This document shows positions 61,921-64,000 of a DNA stretch of 64,000 nucleotides, one piece after another (position 1 is the stretch's first letter; each line of letters begins with the position of its first letter). The stretch covers positions 2,790,001-2,854,000 of the forward strand of contig CBDDKB010000002.1 of the NCBI GenBank assembly GCA_965229935.1, in the 5' to 3' direction. The translations under genes and the position numbers were made by a program. This stretch comes from SPJN01 sp965229935 (GTDB lineage Bacteria > Pseudomonadota > Alphaproteobacteria > SPJN01). The notes under the pieces are model-generated. The model searched no databases. It saw only the letters and a list, made by a program, of their open reading frames with translations, and was not told the origin of the DNA.

Positions 61921-62874
61921 ATGGGCGCGCCCGGCTTGCAGCTTAAGCGGCGGGGCGACATCCTGTTTTAACATGCTGGCCCCATCCAAATCGCAAAAGT
62001 CGGCCTGACTTGCCACGACAAAGGCAGGTGCCATGGCCCGTGATGTGCCGATCATGCAGCCCACCATGACCTTAAAACCATGTGCCCGCGCGGCCCTCAA
62101 AAGCTGTAGGGCCGCTGTCAAACCGCCTGTTTTATCAAGCTTGATATTCACGAATTGATAGCGCCCCACAAGGTTGGGCAGATCATCAACCGTCCTGCAT
62201 GATTCATCGGCAGCCAGCGGGATAGGGCAATCAATACCGTCCAGGCTTGCATCCATGCCTGCAGGCACTGGTTGTTCAACAAGGCTGATAGTGTGTTTTA
62301 GAAGGGTCGGGGTGATTTTCTGTAACAGATCCGCCGTCCAGCTTTCATTGGCATCGACAAACAAGTCTGTATCGGGAAGGGCCGTGCGGATCGCGCTTAA
62401 CCGTTCGTCAATCAGCTCAGCATTCAGCTTGATTTTAACAAGGTCATACTCTGCCAAATGTGCTGCTGCCTTCGCCATATTTTCTGGCGTGTCGATAGAC
62501 AGCGTATAGTCCGCGCGTACTGGCGCGGCGGGTTCTGGCAAATCCACAAGCTGCCAAATTCGTGCCCCCGCCTGCTTGCATTTCAAATCCCACATGGCGC
62601 AATCAAGCGCATTGCGCGCGGACCCGGCGGGCAACAGATCAAGCAAATCCTGATTGCTGGCACCTGATTCTATAGCTTGCTGAACTGATTTGATCTCTGC
62701 CAGGTCCCCTTCAGGGCTGCGGCCCAAAAATGTTTTGGGTGTGCCTTCGCCATACCCTGTGTGCGTGCCGTCGGCCAGTTCAACACAGGTTAGGGCAACC
62801 TGATCAAACCCCTCCCGCGCCAAGACAAAAGGCACGGTTAAGTCGCGATGGTCTGTATAAAAAGTCAGTTTCAT
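61894..62874 (-). CDS. L-Ala-D/L-Glu dipeptide epimerase (enolase superfamily)
   Basis: This enolase-superfamily enzyme has about 326 residues. The KxK base is in VKIKLNAEL, the metal ligands are in LFVDANESW, LVEQPVP and LAADESC, and the second base is in VNIKLDKTGG. A D-x-D motif near the C-terminus (CDLDGASML) is characteristic of dipeptide epimerases. It converts L-Ala-D-Glu from peptidoglycan turnover to L-Ala-L-Glu. ATG at 62874 is preferred to a TTG at 62892. With AmpG-like and PBP genes it supports wall recycling. Confidence 0.9.
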   Translation of the reverse strand: MKLTFYTDHRDLTVPFVLAREGFDQVALTCVELADGTHTGYGEGTPKTFLGRSPEGDLAEIKSVQQAIESGASNQDLLDLLPAGSARNALDCAMWDLKCKQAGARIWQLVDLPEPAAPVRADYTLSIDTPENMAKAAAHLAEYDLVKIKLNAELIDERLSAIRTALPDTDLFVDANESWTADLLQKITPTLLKHTISLVEQPVPAGMDASLDGIDCPIPLAADESCRTVDDLPNLVGRYQFVNIKLDKTGGLTAALQLLRAARAHGFKVMVGCMIGTSRAMAPAFVVASQADFCDLDGASMLKQDVAPPLKLQAGRAHSFTAALWG

Positions 62875-62945
62875 AGGCTGACCATAGCCCAAGATTCGGG
62901 GCTTGGCCTATCTTTGCGTGAAATTTCGCAGATCGGCTGATTTAG

Positions 62946-63015
62946 TTGACAATGTATACTATTTGCGTAAATATCAGCGTCAGATATTGCGAATAATGAC
63001 AATTTCATCATGAAA
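62946..63015 (+). promoter_or_regulatory. Candidate promoter and palindrome upstream of the SDR gene
   Basis: A perfect TTGACA (62946-62951) has only weak -10 choices 16-17 bases later. A 13-base palindrome TTTCATCATGAAA (63003-63015) lies about 60 bases before the SDR ATG and may be an operator. Confidence 0.35.
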
Positions 63016-63076
63016 AATTGCCTGATCTGCCGTGTGGGTGGCGCAGGCATGTCAAAACAGGGCAGGGATTTAAGAG

Positions 63077-63835
63077 ATGACACAGGGTCGTTTGGTCGGA
63101 CGGGTCGGGCTTGTTACCGGGGCCGGGCAGGGCGTTGGTGCCGGTATAGCGCAGGCGTTGGTGGTAGATGGGGCAAAGCTTATGTTGGCGGGCCGTACCC
63201 TATCAAAGGTGGAAAAACAGGCCGCCGAGCTGGGCGACAATGTTGCTGCGATTGAATGCGATGTGACAGATCGCGACGCGCTGCTGGGCGCGGTTGAGGC
63301 GACGGTCAAAAGTTTCGGCAAGTTGGATATTCTGGTGAATAATGCCCAACAGGTGCCGCTTGGTCCGCTCCACAAACTTGATGAAGACGCGGTGGAGGCC
63401 GGGTGGCAATCAGGCCCCATGGCGGCATTGCGGGCCATGCGTGCAGCCCTGCCCCATATGAAGGACGCAGGTGGCGGCGCCATCGTCAATCTGGGTTCCT
63501 CATCAGCATTCAGGTGGGATATGGCGGGCTATGGTGCCTATGGCGCGGTCAAAGAAGCGATCAGGCAATTGACGCGTGCGGCGGCCAGCGAATGGGGCCG
63601 CTTTAACATTCGCGCCAATGTGATCCTGCCGCTTGCCAACTCCCCCGGTATGGCCATGTGGTCAGAACATAACCCTGAGGAGGCCGCTGCCTTCGTCAAT
63701 ACCGTGCCGTTGGGACGGGTCGGTGATTGCGAACAGGATATTGGTCGTGCTGTCGCGTGGCTGTGCAGTGACGAGGCATCTTATGTGACGGGCCAAAGCA
63801 TCGGCCTTGATGGCGGCCAAGCCCGGCTGGTCTAA
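63077..63835 (+). CDS. Short-chain dehydrogenase/reductase
   Basis: This 252-residue NAD(P)-dependent oxidoreductase has the cofactor motif VTGAGQGVGAGIAQALV and the active site S...Y-x-x-x-K (NLGSSSAFRWDMAGYGAYGA, then VKEA). The usual NNAG reads NNAQ in DILVNNAQQVP. A C-terminal G-x-x-L-D-G-G motif is present. The substrate is unknown. It is followed nine bases later by a second gene cut by the window end, so they probably form an operon. Confidence 0.93.
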   Translation: MTQGRLVGRVGLVTGAGQGVGAGIAQALVVDGAKLMLAGRTLSKVEKQAAELGDNVAAIECDVTDRDALLGAVEATVKSFGKLDILVNNAQQVPLGPLHKLDEDAVEAGWQSGPMAALRAMRAALPHMKDAGGGAIVNLGSSSAFRWDMAGYGAYGAVKEAIRQLTRAAASEWGRFNIRANVILPLANSPGMAMWSEHNPEEAAAFVNTVPLGRVGDCEQDIGRAVAWLCSDEASYVTGQSIGLDGGQARLV

Positions 63836-63844
63836 GGATTTATC

Positions 63845-64000
63845 ATGAGCAATTCTATCGACGAACAGGTCACAAGCGGCGCAGCATGGGCGCAATTTTG
63901 TGATGATCTGAAAGATGCAGGACAGCTTTTGCTGCAACCTGAAAATCCACAAGATGCGTTAACGCAGGCCGAAGGGATGCGCTACCTATCGCGCCTGGCC
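63845..64000 (+). CDS. Unidentified protein, N-terminal part (cut at right edge)
   Basis: Only 52 codons are present. The start ATG follows TAAGGATT, nine bases after the SDR stop. The fragment opens MSNSIDEQVTSGAAWAQFCD and contains AEGMRYLSRLA. The AEG-x-RYL-x-RL pattern recalls the N-terminus of DUF1214-type proteins, but the fragment is too short to assign. Context with an SDR suggests a lipid or small-molecule pathway. Confidence 0.6.
   Translation, partial: MSNSIDEQVTSGAAWAQFCDDLKDAGQLLLQPENPQDALTQAEGMRYLSRLA

Noticed and set aside
1..64000. Mobile elements, phage genes and CRISPR arrays
   Set aside because: I saw no transposase, integrase or phage protein, and no spaced identical repeats of CRISPR type. 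The 19-bp tandem copies at 38397 have no spacers.

Overview
The window is about 64 kb of bacterial chromosome at roughly 55% GC (by eye), with about 53 protein genes, one tRNA gene and short intergenic gaps. Several gene families and gene orders point to an alphaproteobacterium: a RegB/RegA (ActS/ActR, PrrB/PrrA) redox two-component pair, a hemC-hemD/mic60-hemY heme cluster, an MmcB-type DNA repair protein, an OlsB-type acyltransferase and an LpoA-DolP-gshB neighbourhood. I cannot fix the order. The genes look like those of an aerobic, probably aquatic heterotroph. I saw no transposase, integrase, phage gene or CRISPR array, and no gene is visibly broken apart from the two cut by the window edges.

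Layout. 1-2.8 kb: a flavoprotein related to alkyl-DHAP synthase (cut at the left edge) with a lipid kinase, an alpha/beta hydrolase, and a 47-codon membrane-protein gene. 3-6.4 kb: a LuxR-type regulator facing a four-gene minus-strand run (thioredoxin-TPR, Lon-N-domain, Trm112-like, DUF971). 6.66 kb: tRNA-Gly(GCC), then a thioesterase and a glutathione transferase. 8.2-13.1 kb: a tight seven-gene minus-strand run from tsaD and gpsA through YCII, EVE, Rieske, pirin and PhlG-like proteins. 13.2-17.6 kb: hemC, a hemD-mic60 fusion and hemY. 18.1-26.1 kb: rhodanese, dnaA, dnaN, recF, gyrB and an outer-membrane barrel overlapping the end of gyrB. This is the classical dnaA neighbourhood, but I see no DnaA-box cluster.

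26.1-30.0 kb: a large outer-membrane beta-barrel and a five-haem c-type cytochrome in tandem. 30.5-40.9 kb: esterase, ComM-like ATPase, AmpG-like transporter, OlsB-like acyltransferase, HAE3-type RND transporter, a ferritin-like diiron protein, a DUF4399 protein and mmcB. 41.0-46.5 kb: RegA, RegB, a metallo-beta-lactamase-fold hydrolase, an ankyrin protein, Sco and a YgjP-like metallopeptidase. 46.5-55.0 kb: Bcr/CflA transporter, PBP1A, glutathione synthase, DolP-like and LpoA-like lipoproteins and GlpD. 55.2-64 kb: a Na+/H+ antiporter with a cyclic-nucleotide-binding domain, an RND efflux pair, dipeptide epimerase, an SDR and the start of a further gene.

How they work together. Several sets bear on the cell envelope and respiration: RegB/RegA with Sco (redox control and cytochrome oxidase assembly), heme synthesis coupled to a Mic60 membrane-shaping protein, and the cytochrome/barrel pair that could move electrons across the periplasm. 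PBP1A, LpoA-like, AmpG-like and dipeptide epimerase form a cell-wall synthesis and recycling theme. GpsA, GlpD, OlsB, the lipid kinase and the alkyl-DHAP-synthase-like protein form a lipid theme.

The two most unusual items are the HemD-Mic60 fusion, which carries a good internal ribosome-binding site, and the pentahaem cytochrome next to a cysteine-free outer-membrane barrel.
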